DNA of 22,500 nt from M55B167 sp046482825 (GTDB lineage: Bacteria > Verrucomicrobiota > Kiritimatiellia > RFP12 > UBA1067). How positions within the stretch are numbered: the stretch's first letter is position 1; each line of letters starts with the position of its first letter. The notes beneath the pieces were generated by a model, which worked only from the letters and a program-made list of their open reading frames with translations, had not been told where the DNA came from and did no database searches. Below are positions 22,422-22,500 of this stretch, piece by piece. The translations under genes were made by a program, and so were the position numbers. Location: the NCBI GenBank assembly GCA_046482825.1, contig JAWOEI010000071.1, positions 1 to 22,500 of the forward strand, given 5' to 3'.

Positions 22422-22500
22422 CAGGGCACTAACAATGCTACTATTCCCAGACTTGCCCAGGTGTAACTTTCAAACCAACTGCCATCATTGTTTTCGTTAG
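22421..22500 (-). CDS. C-terminal end of an upstream operon gene, unidentified
   Basis: The minus frame from the window edge ends at TGA (22423-22421) and reads NENNDGSWFESYTWASLGIV followed by ALLVP. It is open to the window edge, overlaps the next start by one base, and is protein-like. Its position upstream of J- and K-like genes would suit an I-type pseudopilin, but 25 residues are too few to identify it. Confidence 0.5.
   Translation of the reverse strand, partial: NENNDGSWFESYTWASLGIVALLVP

Overview
The window looks like a contiguous chromosomal stretch from a Gram-negative bacterium of moderate GC. It has an outer-membrane-type lipoprotein glycosidase, type II secretion (pseudopilin) genes and a second predicted lipoprotein. 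Several traits fit the PVC superphylum, Lentisphaerota/Kiritimatiellota in particular: an oversized PilX/GspK-like protein, a GH50-like polysaccharide lyase/hydrolase-type lipoprotein, a compact UvrC, and a mixture of Shine-Dalgarno-led and non-Shine-Dalgarno starts. This placement is inference from protein character, not from a marker search.

Layout. 1-408 (minus): 5' part of a TVP38/DedA-type membrane protein, divergent from a methyltransferase at 488-1507 (plus). 1629-5431 (plus): rpe, lepA and lepB, i.e. pentose-phosphate epimerase, elongation factor 4 and signal peptidase I. 5499-5575 (minus): tRNA-Pro(UGG) with encoded CCA. 5576-5821: non-coding, with a perfect 23-bp-arm hairpin and a degenerate repeat. 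5822-9146 (minus): an ABC exporter followed by uvrC. 9353-10714 (plus): CCA-adding enzyme/poly(A) polymerase. 10746-12617 (minus): a spermidine-synthase-like methyltransferase-fold protein and a GH18-like lipoprotein. 12642-12957: a gene-free gap holding a candidate structured RNA with its own promoter and a strong plus-strand terminator. 12958-17124 (minus): a PLD-superfamily protein and a GH50-like lipoprotein, with a 0.5-kb gap between them. 17434-22500 (minus): a tightly packed run of one partial gene, a GspJ-like protein, a 1243-residue GspK-like protein and a hot-dog thioesterase.

How the genes relate. The left half is housekeeping: translation, protein export, DNA repair and tRNA maturation. 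LepB processes exported proteins, which would include non-lipoprotein secreted proteins of this strain. The right half is envelope-oriented. The pseudopilin genes probably belong to a type II secretion-like apparatus, and the GH50-like and GH18-like lipoproteins are candidate surface glycosidases. No CRISPR array, integrase, transposase or phage gene was found. No large undescribed multi-gene system is evident. The most interesting signals are the candidate non-coding RNA at 12719-12955, in which a 5'/3' pairing competes with the terminator hairpin, the thioesterase coupled to pseudopilin genes, and several catalytic-motif departures (ABC Q-loop and signature, PLD HKE motifs, truncated UvrC).
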